Source: Nitrosomonas sp. Is79A3 (lineage in GTDB: Bacteria > Pseudomonadota > Gammaproteobacteria > Burkholderiales > Nitrosomonadaceae). From it: DNA of 64,000 nt. Positions 26,841-36,238 of this stretch are shown here, piece after piece. Location: assembly GCF_000219585.1 (NCBI RefSeq), contig NC_015731.1, positions 3,224,001 to 3,288,000 of the forward strand, in the 5' to 3' direction. Made by a program: the position numbers and the translations under genes. The notes beneath the pieces are model-generated. The model saw only the letters and a program-made list of their open reading frames with translations, was not told the origin of the DNA and ran no database searches. Numbering within the stretch: position 1 is the first letter of the stretch; each line of letters starts with the position of its first letter.

Positions 26841-27098
26841 ATCTATTCTCTCATTTCATCCTTCAGCACACTCTAACACTGGAGGGTGCTTCGCTGTTGG
26901 CACTCTATCTATATCTGAACAGAATCTATAGAGGAACAATCATTTCAGTCTGATCGACTTATCCACAGTGGTGTAGTACGCTATGTCGCGATAACGGCCG
27001 GTCAATTTAAACCCGGCACCAACAATATAACCACCATCTTGTACTATAATTCCGAACTACTCATCAATTCATATCGCTCCCCTATTAAAACTAAATTC

Positions 27099-28364
27099 AT
27101 GAACACCACTGACATCAAAAGTTACATGCAGTCCGTCGGCCAGGAAGCACGCGCGGCTTCGCGTTTGACTGCAAAAGCGGACACGGCGGCGAAGAATCGT
27201 GCTTTGATTGCGATGGCGGATGCCATCCTGCGGGACGAGCCATTATTATTAGCAGCCAACGCCAAAGATCTGGACAATGCGCGTGCCAAAGGCTTGGAGG
27301 CTTCGATGATTGATCGTTTGACTTTGTCGGCCAGAGGCGTGGCGACGATGGCGGAAGGCTTGTTGCAGATCGCAGCATTGGCTGATCCGGTAGGCGAAAT
27401 CAGTGGATTGAATTACCGCCCTTCCGGCATACAGGTGGGGAAAATGCGCGTGCCTTTGGGCGTTATCGGCATCATTTATGAAGCGCGCCCGAATGTAACG
27501 GCTGATGCCGCAGGACTATGCCTGAAAGCGGGAAATGCCGCCATATTACGCGGCGGATCGGAGGCAATTCATAGCAATCAGGCGATTGCCGCGTGTGTCA
27601 AAGAAGGATTAAGACTGGCCGGTTTACCGGAAACGGCGGTGCAAGTGATTGAAACCACCGATCGCGCGGCAGTGGGCGAATTGATTACGATGAAAGAATT
27701 TGTCGATGTGATTGTGCCGCGCGGCGGCAAGGGATTGATCGAACGGATTGCCAATGAAGCGCGCATCCCGGTGATCAAGCACCTGGATGGCGTATGCCAT
27801 GTGTACATTGACGATCAGGCTGATTTTGATAAAGCCATAAAAATTGCCGACAATGCCAAGACGCAGCGCTATGGCACTTGTAACACTATGGAAACATTGC
27901 TGATCCATGAAGACATTGCACAGAAAATATTGCCTGCCTTGAGCAAGATATATTTTGACAAAGGTGTCGAATTACGCGGCGATGCAGCAGCACGCGGCAT
28001 CATTCCGCAAATGAATGCCGCCACTGAGCAGGACTGGTACGAAGAATATCTGGCCCCGATTCTGAGCATCCGCATTGTCGCTGGGTTGGATCAGGCGATT
28101 GATCACATTACGAAATACGGCTCGCAACATACCGATGCAATTGTCACGGAAAACTATACGCGTGCGCGGCGTTTTCTGCGTGAAGTGGATTCCAGTTCGG
28201 TGATGGTCAATACCACGACGCGTTTTGCCGATGGATTTGAATATGGCCTGGGTGCTGAAATCGGCATTTCGACCGACAAAATCCACGCGCGCGGTCCGGT
28301 CGGTCTGGAAGGATTAACCAGTCAAAAATTTATCGTACTGGGCGACGGTCAGTTAAGACAGTAA
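27099..28364 (+). CDS. proA: Gamma-glutamyl phosphate reductase
   Basis: 421-aa ProA, NADPH-dependent reduction of gamma-glutamyl phosphate to glutamate-5-semialdehyde in proline synthesis. Aldehyde-dehydrogenase-fold segments include [20 protein letters not shown], the catalytic Cys in [13 protein letters not shown] and [17 protein letters not shown] [14 protein letters not shown] chose Met at 27099 because [18 protein letters not shown] aligns with the usual ProA start; an in-frame start at 27039 adds 20 atypical residues. proB is not adjacent. Confidence 0.96.
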   Translation: MNTTDIKSYMQSVGQEARAASRLTAKADTAAKNRALIAMADAILRDEPLLLAANAKDLDNARAKGLEASMIDRLTLSARGVATMAEGLLQIAALADPVGEISGLNYRPSGIQVGKMRVPLGVIGIIYEARPNVTADAAGLCLKAGNAAILRGGSEAIHSNQAIAACVKEGLRLAGLPETAVQVIETTDRAAVGELITMKEFVDVIVPRGGKGLIERIANEARIPVIKHLDGVCHVYIDDQADFDKAIKIADNAKTQRYGTCNTMETLLIHEDIAQKILPALSKIYFDKGVELRGDAAARGIIPQMNAATEQDWYEEYLAPILSIRIVAGLDQAIDHITKYGSQHTDAIVTENYTRARRFLREVDSSSVMVNTTTRFADGFEYGLGAEIGISTDKIHARGPVGLEGLTSQKFIVLGDGQLRQ

Positions 28365-28418
28365 CCTGCTTTTGAATATAACGAGTGCCCGGCACTCAAT
28401 CCACCCCAAAAGGCCGTT

Positions 28419-30185
28419 ATGACGCAAGTTGTCGAAATAAAGATCCCCGATATCGGTGATTTCAAGGATGTTCCGGTCATTGAGCTGCTCGTCTCCCCCG
28501 GCGATACGGTTGAAAAGGAAACTTCGCTGATCACTTTGGAAACGGACAAAGCTTCAATGGAAGTGCCTTCCCCATACGCCGGTATCGTGCAAGAAATCAA
28601 AGTCAAAGCAGGTGACAAAGTGTCAGAGGGTTCAGTCATTCTGACTTTGGCAGTGACTGAGCAACCCGCAGCCGCAACGCACTCAGAAGCCACAACCACA
28701 ACCAGCGAAAAAGCAATTGCTGCTCCCATTGTTACCCCACCCCCTGCGCCAATATCACCGCAATCCATCCCACTGGGAGACATTCACGCGGACGTGGTAG
28801 TACTTGGCGCTGGCCCCGGAGGATATACCGCCGCTTTTCGCGCCGCCGATTTGGGTAAAAAGGTAGTTTTAATCGAGCGCTATGCCGCACTCGGTGGCGT
28901 GTGCTTGAATGTTGGCTGCATTCCTTCCAAGGCTTTGCTGCATGCGGCTAAAGTAATCACGGAAGCGGAAGATGTTGAATCGCAGGGCATAGCTTTTGGC
29001 AAACCCCAAATCGATATGGATAAGCTGCGCACGTGGAAAGAATCGGTGATCGGCAAACTGACCAAGGGCCTGAAAGCACTGGCGAAACAACGCAAGGTAG
29101 AAATCGTCCATGGCACCGGAAAATTTGCCATGCCCCATCTGATTCAGGTCGAAACTACGGAGGGACAGAAAACAATTTCTTTCGAGCAGTGCATTATCGC
29201 AGCCGGTTCCAGTGTCGCCCGCATCCCCGGTTTTCCTTACGATGATCCGCGCTTGATTGATTCTACCGGAGCGCTTGAACTAAAAGATGTGCCGAAACAC
29301 ATGCTGGTTATTGGTGGCGGTATCATCGGCCTGGAAATGGCCACGGTCTATTCCGCACTGGGAAGCAAAATCAGCGTGGTGGAATGGATGGATCAATTGA
29401 TCCCGGGCGCTGATCCCGATCTGATCAAACCGCTGCATCGCCGTATCAAGAAGCGCTACGAAGCGATCTATTTGAAAACCAAAGTGACTCAGATTGAAGC
29501 CGGTGAATCCGGGCTGACAGTGACCTTTGAGGGAGAAAATGCGCCGGAACCGCAAACCTATGACCGTATTTTAATGGCCGTCGGCCGCCGCCCGAATGGG
29601 CGCGCTATCGGTGCCGAAGAAATCGGCATTCAAGTCAACGAACGCGGCTTTATCCCGGTGGATCAGCAAATGCGCACCAACTTGCCGCACATTTTTGCGA
29701 TTGGTGATATCGTGGGTGAGCCGATGCTGGCGCATAAAGCCACTTATGAAGGCAAATTGGCTGCAGAGATTATTGCCGGACATAAAGCCATCTTTGATGC
29801 CCGTACCATTCCTTCCGTTGCTTATACCGATCCTGAAATTGCCTGGATGGGTCTGACTGAGAAAGAAGCCATCAAGCAAGGTATCGATTATGAGAAAGCC
29901 AGCTTCCCCTGGGCTGCTAGCGGCCGTGCCATATCCATGGCGCGCGAAGAAGGATTGACGCAACTGCTGCTGGATAAAAATACCCGTCGTATATTGGGTG
30001 CCGGCATAGTGGGCATCAATGCCGGCGAGTTGATCGCTGAAACGGTTTTAGCGCTGGAAATGGGTGCGGATATGCAAGATATCAGTCTGACCATTCATCC
30101 GCATCCGACGCTTTCGGAAACCGTACTGTTCGCTGCCGAAATGGCGGAAGGAACTATCACAGATCTCTATATACCAAAGAAATAG
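28419..30185 (+). CDS. lpdA: Dihydrolipoyl dehydrogenase with N-terminal lipoyl domain
   Basis: 588-aa E3 of a 2-oxo acid dehydrogenase complex. Residues 1-80 form a lipoyl domain with the lipoylated Lys44 in LETDKASMEVP, followed by an Ala/Pro/Thr-rich linker (81-120). The E3 body has FAD motif VVVLGAGPGGYTAAF, the redox disulfide Cys162/Cys167 in GGVCLNVGCIPSK, and the His562-Glu567 dyad in HPHPTLSE. The fused lipoyl domain is typical of betaproteobacterial and neisserial pyruvate dehydrogenase complexes. aceE/aceF are not in the window, 54 bp of non-coding DNA separate it from proA. Confidence 0.96.
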   Translation: MTQVVEIKIPDIGDFKDVPVIELLVSPGDTVEKETSLITLETDKASMEVPSPYAGIVQEIKVKAGDKVSEGSVILTLAVTEQPAAATHSEATTTTSEKAIAAPIVTPPPAPISPQSIPLGDIHADVVVLGAGPGGYTAAFRAADLGKKVVLIERYAALGGVCLNVGCIPSKALLHAAKVITEAEDVESQGIAFGKPQIDMDKLRTWKESVIGKLTKGLKALAKQRKVEIVHGTGKFAMPHLIQVETTEGQKTISFEQCIIAAGSSVARIPGFPYDDPRLIDSTGALELKDVPKHMLVIGGGIIGLEMATVYSALGSKISVVEWMDQLIPGADPDLIKPLHRRIKKRYEAIYLKTKVTQIEAGESGLTVTFEGENAPEPQTYDRILMAVGRRPNGRAIGAEEIGIQVNERGFIPVDQQMRTNLPHIFAIGDIVGEPMLAHKATYEGKLAAEIIAGHKAIFDARTIPSVAYTDPEIAWMGLTEKEAIKQGIDYEKASFPWAASGRAISMAREEGLTQLLLDKNTRRILGAGIVGINAGELIAETVLALEMGADMQDISLTIHPHPTLSETVLFAAEMAEGTITDLYIPKK

Positions 30186-30274
30186 ACGCGGATGTCTCGG
30201 AAAATTCAAAAAGATTCCGAGCCGGTTTCTGATTCCGGCAAACAATACGACTACAATTTACTTTTACAAATTTT

Positions 30275-30676
30275 ATGATGGCTTCAATAAAAACTTCCAT
30301 TATTTCATTCGCATTGCTGCTTCTTTTATGCGGCGTGATACAGAATTCATTTGCAACGCATATTTCAGAACCTGTTCTGATCGATCCCAGAACCCGCTAT
30401 AAAATCGGAGAAACGGTTATTCTGCACGGGCGGGTAGACTACAATGCGCAGCCAGCTCCCGACGTTTTGCTCAATTTCAAGTTGACTCGGCCCAATGGCA
30501 CGATAGCGGTCGATCAATCCTATCCGAGCAATCAGGAAGGTCAATTTGAGTTTAAGTTTGATAGCAAAAATGAAGCGCCAGGCACCTATCAAATCACGAT
30601 TACTTCACACTGCCTGGAAATTCACCGGTATGCTTGCACCTACAAAAATCAAACACTGTCTATTGAATTCAAATAA
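30275..30676 (+). CDS. Secreted beta-sandwich protein
   Basis: 133 aa. A signal peptide ending NSFAT precedes an immunoglobulin-like domain (YKIGETVILHGRVDYNAQPA, LLNFKLTRPNGTIAV, GQFEFKFDSKNEAPGTYQIT), like the MG2/macroglobulin-type or adhesin domains that occur alone in the periplasm. Two Cys near the C-terminus (HCLEIHRYAC) may form a disulfide. No clear ribosome site. It lies 94 bp upstream of the protease/transglutaminase/ATP-grasp set and may or may not belong to it. Confidence 0.65.
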   Translation: MMASIKTSIISFALLLLLCGVIQNSFATHISEPVLIDPRTRYKIGETVILHGRVDYNAQPAPDVLLNFKLTRPNGTIAVDQSYPSNQEGQFEFKFDSKNEAPGTYQITITSHCLEIHRYACTYKNQTLSIEFK

Positions 30677-30770
30677 CTTGTAAAAATAATTCACACAAGA
30701 TAAATAGGTTAGCTACAGTTGACAGTATTTCAAACCCTATCAATGCTTCGATGCACAAAAAAGAATACTT

Positions 30771-31574
30771 ATGGAATTACCTATCGTTAAAAATTTCCGC
30801 AACTGTTTAGCTCTTGTTCTAGCACTGCTCTTGCTTTCCGCTTGTAATCCAAAAATGAGTGATTTATCAGAGCGTGAAGCAGAAATTAATGCCCGGGAAT
30901 CGGAACTCGTGACATTATTTGCGGAATTGCTGGAACACAAAAAAGCATTAGAAAATAATCAAACAGCCCAAAAAGAAGAAAATACTGTACCTTCCAGAAC
31001 CACTGAATGTTTATGCGATTCAATCAGCGATCTCACTCCGGCTGCGAATACCCAAAGAGACAAATCCACTGTGAAATATACCCGGACAGTATCCGGCGGT
31101 GTTGAGAAAATTCATCTTACCCCTGATTCCAGAACATTATTAGGCCGTATCGAAAAAGTTTATCTGGATCCTCCAGGCCTGGAATTTAACGCGCGAATTG
31201 ACACGGGCGCTCAGACATCCTCGCTGAATGCGATTGATATTGTTGAATTTGAACGGGACGGCAAACCGCACGTACGGTTTAATGTAATCAATCCAAAAAC
31301 TGGAGAAAAGACTGAAATAACAAGACGCTTGCGACGTTATGCACGGGTTAAAGAACTGAACAATCGCGAATCACAAAATCGTCCGGTGGTCAGAATGCGT
31401 GTAGTAATCGCAGACATTGATGAACAAATAAATTTTACGCTGGTGGATCGCAGCAAACTCAAGCACCAGGTTCTAATAGGACGCAATTTATTACGTGATC
31501 TCGCCATCGTGGATGTCAGCAAAAAATACACGACCGTCAGGAATGATAAAATAAAACAAGGTGATACAAGGTAA
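30771..31574 (+). CDS. Retropepsin-like protease (ATP-dependent zinc protease / RimB family), lipoprotein
   Basis: 267 aa. The N-terminus holds a lipoprotein signal (LLLLSACNP, about residues 21-29) and a coiled-coil-like segment (SEREAEINARESELVTLF). The C-terminal ~135 residues are the PF05618-type domain: LLGRIEKVYLDPPGLEFNAR, the aspartic-protease-like RIDTGAQTSSL, then KHQVLIGRNLLRDLAIVDVS. The family is named ATP-dependent zinc protease, but its fold is retropepsin-like and RimB belongs to it. Its TAA overlaps the ATG of the next gene (TAATG), so the two are cotranslated. Probably anchored at the outer membrane, facing the periplasm. Confidence 0.85.
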   Translation: MELPIVKNFRNCLALVLALLLLSACNPKMSDLSEREAEINARESELVTLFAELLEHKKALENNQTAQKEENTVPSRTTECLCDSISDLTPAANTQRDKSTVKYTRTVSGGVEKIHLTPDSRTLLGRIEKVYLDPPGLEFNARIDTGAQTSSLNAIDIVEFERDGKPHVRFNVINPKTGEKTEITRRLRRYARVKELNNRESQNRPVVRMRVVIADIDEQINFTLVDRSKLKHQVLIGRNLLRDLAIVDVSKKYTTVRNDKIKQGDTR

Positions 31575-33127
31575 TGTCCGCCAAACTTAGGCTCTATATT
31601 TTAGTCTTTCTGATTTTAGGGCTTGGCATAGGACTGATTTTATATAAGCACTTTGCTTTGGGATTTCCATTATCGCCTGATGACAAGAAATCAGTCTGGA
31701 CAATTGAAGCCAAAATCGATTTCATTGCACGCGGTGATCCCGTTATCGTCTCGTTCGCACTCCCCCCGCAAACGCCCAATGTTGTTTTTATGGAAGAAGA
31801 CTTTGCTTCGCCCGGCTATGGGTTTAGTGAATTAGCTTCTCCAACAGGACGGCGCGCGCAATGGAGCAAAAGAACGGCATCAGGGCCTCAAACAGCTTAT
31901 TACCGCCTGAGCATGTATGAAACTGACCAATTTATTCAACCACCCATTGCAGCAGCAGATCTTCCCGCGGAACCGGAAAAACCTGAATTTGATGGGGTAC
32001 TTAAGACCGCAGCCATCACATTATTAGATCAAGTTCGCAGCAAATCGGCTAATACTGAAATCTTTACCCGTGAGCTGATCAGAACTTTAAACTCCAATAC
32101 CCCTGATCAGAATCAACGCTTGCTCCTCAATGACCAATCCAGCGAAGATTATAAAACCCACTTAATCATCCATTTACTGGCATCAGAAGGTATTAGTGCG
32201 CATATTGTTCGTGGACTCTATCTGAATGAGGGCCGAAAAAGATTGTCGCTTACCAATTTTGTGGAAGTTTATATAGGCGGTCAATGGCTTTTGTTTAATC
32301 AGAATTCCGGAGAAAGCGGCAAACCCAAGAATTTTCTAATCTGGCAACGTGGCGATCAGTCTCTGCTGGATGTCATCGGGGGCAAAAACTCGAAAATTTC
32401 CTTCTCGATCATAAAAAGCACCCAATCAACCAGAAATCTTGCTGTGCGCGACAGCATCAATAAGCAAGCCGGGATCATCGATTTCTCTATTTACAGCTTA
32501 CCGATTGAACAACAAAATGCATTCAAAATGATCTTATTATTACCGATTGGCGCATTGATTGTGGTCATTATGCGCCTGCTGATCGGTATACGGACTTCCG
32601 GCACCTTTATGCCGATCTTGATCGCATTAGCGCTGATACAAACCACGTTACTAACCGGCATCATCATCTTTCTGACTGTCGTTGGCACAGGATTGCTGAT
32701 TCGCTCTTACTTATCACGCTTAAACCTGCTGTTTGTGGCGCGTATCTCGGCAGTGATCATTGTGGTGATCGCAATTATGGCAAGTATCAGTATCATCAGT
32801 AATAAACTCGGAATTGATCAGGCCATGACGGTAACCTTCTTCCCGATGATCATCCTGTCCTGGACCATTGAGCGCATGTCGGTTCTGTGGGAGGAAGATG
32901 GCCCCAGAGAAGTCCTTATCCAGGGTGGCGGTAGCCTGTTAACAGCGGTTATTGCTTATTTGTTTATGACCAACCGGACGATTGAATATTTAACCTTTAA
33001 CTTTCCCGAACTGATGCTGGTCAATCTAGCATTCATCCTGATCCTTGGACAATATACCGGCTACCGGTTATCCGAGTTGTATCGTTTTCATGCGCTGGAA
33101 AGACGCAATGTTACTGGCAAGCGTTAA
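31574..33127 (+). CDS. Inactive transglutaminase fused to 7 TM helices (UUP1-like)
   Basis: 517-aa membrane protein. An N-terminal TM (LYILVFLILGLGIGLILY) leads to a periplasmic domain of ~260 residues with a transglutaminase-like core (LIIHLLASEGISAHIVRGLYL, FVEVYIGGQWLLFNQNSG) in which the catalytic Cys of true transglutaminases is not evident. About seven C-terminal TM helices follow (from ~residue 318: MILLLPIGALIVVIMRLLIG onward). This matches the inactive-transglutaminase-7TM family that co-occurs with an ATP-grasp ligase and a RimB-type protease. It overlaps both neighbours, by 3 and 20 bp. Likely a membrane receptor or scaffold for peptide-tagged substrates (inference). Confidence 0.85.
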   Translation: MSAKLRLYILVFLILGLGIGLILYKHFALGFPLSPDDKKSVWTIEAKIDFIARGDPVIVSFALPPQTPNVVFMEEDFASPGYGFSELASPTGRRAQWSKRTASGPQTAYYRLSMYETDQFIQPPIAAADLPAEPEKPEFDGVLKTAAITLLDQVRSKSANTEIFTRELIRTLNSNTPDQNQRLLLNDQSSEDYKTHLIIHLLASEGISAHIVRGLYLNEGRKRLSLTNFVEVYIGGQWLLFNQNSGESGKPKNFLIWQRGDQSLLDVIGGKNSKISFSIIKSTQSTRNLAVRDSINKQAGIIDFSIYSLPIEQQNAFKMILLLPIGALIVVIMRLLIGIRTSGTFMPILIALALIQTTLLTGIIIFLTVVGTGLLIRSYLSRLNLLFVARISAVIIVVIAIMASISIISNKLGIDQAMTVTFFPMIILSWTIERMSVLWEEDGPREVLIQGGGSLLTAVIAYLFMTNRTIEYLTFNFPELMLVNLAFILILGQYTGYRLSELYRFHALERRNVTGKR

Positions 33128-34109
33128 GAAACTCAGGAGTTTTGGCATCATCGGGATGAATCAAAGAAACTTTGGTTTGATCTCCCGCTACAATCCACGC
33201 CATTTATATCCGCTTGTTGATGACAAACTGAAAACCAAATTGCTGGCACAAAAAGCCGGCATTACCGTACCCAAATTACTCGGCACCGTGGAATATCAGC
33301 ATGATGTCAAATCGCTAAAAGAAATACTCCGCCCGCACGCCCAGTTCGTCATAAAACCGGTCAAAGGCAGTGGCGGAAAAGGCATCCTGGTGATTACCGC
33401 GCATGATCATAATCTCTACTTCAAACCCAGTGGAGATGAGATACAGCTGGCGGATATCGAACGGCATGTTTCCAACATTCTGAGCGGTCTCCATAGCTTA
33501 GGCGGAAAACCCGATAACGTCATGATTGAGTCGTTGATACAGCTTGATCCGGTGTTTTCTGACTATAGCTATGAAGGCATTCCTGATCTGCGCATTATTG
33601 TACTCCGCGGCTATCCCATTATGGCGATGCTACGGCTCACAACTCATGCTTCCGATGGTAAGGCGAATCTGCATCAGGGTGCAGTGGGCGTTGGAATCGA
33701 CATGGGAACAGGTCATGCGCTACATGCTGTGCAATATGGTGAACCGGTCTTACACCACCCGGATACGCGCAAGACTTTCTCGGATTTAGTCATTCCTCAC
33801 TGGGACAAACTCTTGCAATTGGCTGCCGCCTGCTATGAAATGACCGGTTTGGGATACCTGGGTGCGGATATTGTGCTGGACAGAGACCAAGGTCCCATGA
33901 TTATTGAACTCAACGCACGCCCCGGGCTTTCCATTCAAGTAGCCAACGCTGCCGGTCTGGCACCGCGTGTTGCCGTGATAGAAGCACTCAAGGCGATTGA
34001 TCCTGATCCGCAATCACGCGCTGCTTTCAGCAAGCAACAATTCGCAACAAACACCGGCACTCATCCACCTCGTCTGCTACGCACCCGGAGCGATGACCCC
34101 AAACCATAA
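33108..34109 (+). CDS. Alpha-L-glutamate ligase-like ATP-grasp protein
   Basis: 333-aa ATP-grasp protein related to RimK. LLGTVEYQHDVKSLKEI, FVIKPVKGSGGKGILVI (ATP-grasp lysines and Gly-rich loop), DYSYEGIPDLRIIVLRGYPIMAMLR, and the Mg-binding end GADIVLDRDQGPMIIELNARPG are visible. I chose ATG 33108, which has GGAAAG 5-6 bases upstream and gives the start MLLASVKKLRSFGIIGMNQRN; an in-frame start at 33045 would lie deep in the previous gene. It presumably ligates an amino acid to a small molecule, peptide or protein end; the substrate is unknown. Last gene of the coupled set. Confidence 0.87.
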   Translation: MLLASVKKLRSFGIIGMNQRNFGLISRYNPRHLYPLVDDKLKTKLLAQKAGITVPKLLGTVEYQHDVKSLKEILRPHAQFVIKPVKGSGGKGILVITAHDHNLYFKPSGDEIQLADIERHVSNILSGLHSLGGKPDNVMIESLIQLDPVFSDYSYEGIPDLRIIVLRGYPIMAMLRLTTHASDGKANLHQGAVGVGIDMGTGHALHAVQYGEPVLHHPDTRKTFSDLVIPHWDKLLQLAAACYEMTGLGYLGADIVLDRDQGPMIIELNARPGLSIQVANAAGLAPRVAVIEALKAIDPDPQSRAAFSKQQFATNTGTHPPRLLRTRSDDPKP

Positions 34110-34147
34110 GCGATTCAAACGAATTTCAATAGGCTGGTTAAGCGCAT

Positions 34148-35812
34148 TTAATCATCTGTATTAACAACAACTTTATTGCGCCCTCTCTGTTTAGCCTGAA
34201 AAAGTGCTTTATCCGCGGCTTCACTCAGACTCGCAGCATCCGGGAAATGGGCAAGATCCGCTATCCCGCAACTAAAGCTGACCGAGAACTCCTCATCCTG
34301 ACTCAGATGCAGTAGACGCGAAAACACATTGCGAATCTCATCAATCACTTTCGCAGCTGAAGCCGCATCGGTATCATTCATGATAACAGCGAATTCTTCT
34401 CCACCGTAACGCCCGATAATATCTGTTCCGCGCAAACGCTGTTTTAACAGCTTTGACAGGCTCTTGATCACACGGTCACCCGCAGCATGCCCATAGCGAT
34501 TATTAATTTTCGTAAAGAAGTCGATATCCACCAGGGCAAACGACATCGGAGTGTCCAGCCGGATGGAACGCACGACCTCACGCACTAACTCTTCCTTAAG
34601 CGCCGTATGATTGAGCAGGCTTGTCAAACCGTCATGCACCATCAAAGAGCGTAAAGAACGTGCACGCATAACACGCGATGTGACCGCTGAAACCAGGTGC
34701 CCGGGATCAATGGGTCTAACCAGGAAATCGTCGCCGCTCAGACTCATTGCTTCAAATTGCGTGTTGAAATCATTCTCGGAAGAAAGATAAACAATAGGCG
34801 TACTGACAAAACCATCCATTTGCCGGATAACTTTTGCCAGTTCAATACCATTACAGCCTGGCATATACAGATCCATCAGGATCAGATCCGGATTAAAATC
34901 ACTCAGTATTTCCATCAGATTCATGGATTCTGTTACTGCCTTCACAACCATTCCGGCCTGTTCCAGTATCGCAGCATGGTAGGAAAGTACCGTTGGACTG
35001 TCATCTACCATCAATATGCGAAAAGAATCCTGAATCTGCGATGCTGTTATTAAATCAAGCTGGCCAATTAACTCAACCGGATTGAATGGTTTTGTAAAAT
35101 ACGCAACACTACCGGCTCGAACCGCTCCCAGCCGGCAATCCATATTATCATGTACCGAAATAAAAATGACTTGTGCAGGTTGCGTCAATTCCCCTTGAAT
35201 CTCTTCCATAACATGGATACCCCCCATCTCGTCCTCTGGGAACTCCGTTTCCATAAGAATAATGGCATGAGGTTTATCTTTGATGGCTACCCGGAATTTG
35301 TCTAAATGATTAAACACCTCCACTTCATAGCCGTAATAGCGCAATTGCAACGCAAGTTCCTGCGCTGCCTCCACATCATCGTCCACCACAAATATCAGAT
35401 TGGATGGGTGCGGGTTTGAAAAAAATGCATCCTCATTCGCTATCGTCTGAGTGATTTCGTTTGCAACACTGGATTCCTTCTCAGCAGAAATTTTCTTCAG
35501 CTCAAGTATCTGCTGCAAGATTCGGTTTAGCTGCAGATCATCCGCTGAAGCTGCTTTCTGCATTAAGTTCTTGAGGATTTGCTCCAGTGCATGCGCTTCA
35601 ACACTCAGCTGTGGAAAACCAAATGTCTTGCCCGTACCAACCAGATTATGAACAGCGCGATGAAGTTCCTGCAAAACAGTCGCATCCCAGCCAGCCCGCA
35701 GTTTATTCCATATCACTTCTATTTCATTGATTCTGTCCGGCAATTCTTCTGCAAACGAAGTAACCAACAAGCACATTTTTTCTTGAAATTCGTTGTGTAC
35801 TCTATTTTCCAT
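34148..35812 (-). CDS. Hpt-REC-REC-GGDEF diguanylate cyclase response regulator
   Basis: 554 aa. An N-terminal Hpt-like domain has its phospho-His at His55 (HRAVHNLVGTGKTFGF). REC1 (~139-258) keeps the acidic pocket VVDDD, but the phospho-acceptor Asp is replaced by Glu188 (LMETEFP), which may mimic constant phosphorylation. REC2 (~264-385) has Asp314 in LMDLYMPG. The C-terminal GGDEF domain has an active-type GGEEF (470-474) and an RGTD inhibitory site at 461-464, five residues before it. Expected to make cyclic di-GMP under phosphorelay control. I chose ATG 35812 (MENRVHNEF); a TTG at 35863 is the alternative and neither has a clear ribosome site. A degraded receiver gene follows upstream. 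Confidence 0.88.
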   Translation of the reverse strand: MENRVHNEFQEKMCLLVTSFAEELPDRINEIEVIWNKLRAGWDATVLQELHRAVHNLVGTGKTFGFPQLSVEAHALEQILKNLMQKAASADDLQLNRILQQILELKKISAEKESSVANEITQTIANEDAFFSNPHPSNLIFVVDDDVEAAQELALQLRYYGYEVEVFNHLDKFRVAIKDKPHAIILMETEFPEDEMGGIHVMEEIQGELTQPAQVIFISVHDNMDCRLGAVRAGSVAYFTKPFNPVELIGQLDLITASQIQDSFRILMVDDSPTVLSYHAAILEQAGMVVKAVTESMNLMEILSDFNPDLILMDLYMPGCNGIELAKVIRQMDGFVSTPIVYLSSENDFNTQFEAMSLSGDDFLVRPIDPGHLVSAVTSRVMRARSLRSLMVHDGLTSLLNHTALKEELVREVVRSIRLDTPMSFALVDIDFFTKINNRYGHAAGDRVIKSLSKLLKQRLRGTDIIGRYGGEEFAVIMNDTDAASAAKVIDEIRNVFSRLLHLSQDEEFSVSFSCGIADLAHFPDAASLSEAADKALFQAKQRGRNKVVVNTDD

Positions 35813-36110
35813 AATTTGGTGCCCAATGTTGTTCGATTTCAGTGATTTGCTTCCTGAGATCAAATGGTTTTGCGATAACAGTCAATGTATCCAGATTCAT
35901 GGCATGCGCGACTTAATCCAATCGCACCCGGTTAATCATCAATATAACAGGAACATTTCACCAGCCTGTGGAATTTTCCCAAAGTGATCTGTCTTGTTAT
36001 ACCATCCACATCTGACATCACGATATCCGGCAATATAAGATGCGAAGTATTTCTCTATCATTCTGGGTCTTCACTACCCGCCCAAACAACAAAAAGCTTC
36101 ATCTGCTCGA
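35813..36110 (-). pseudogene. Degraded response-regulator receiver gene
   Basis: Read on the minus strand, scattered frames recall a receiver domain: PDIVMSDVDGIT near 36030 (phospho-acceptor region), VPVILMI near 35950 and NLDTLTVIAKPFDLRKQITE ending near 35840 (the conserved Lys-Pro region). They lie in different frames and are interrupted by stops. The frame containing the Lys-Pro region runs on toward the start of the GGDEF gene. I infer a decayed single-domain REC gene, perhaps once the first gene of the same operon. Confidence 0.5.
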
Positions 36111-36238
36111 GGGATTGAATGCAGCCAATACAATTACCCGCTCATTCTAATTAAAAGAATTGAAACTCAATCCCGCGATCAAACACCTAAAACCCGGTTA
36201 CTTAATCATTTTACCTGTTAAACAATTCATCCGTAGTC

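Noticed and set aside
26866..26895. Terminator after the flavodoxin-family gene
   Set aside because: The hairpin AGCACACTC / GAGGGTGCT has a mismatch and no T-run follows.
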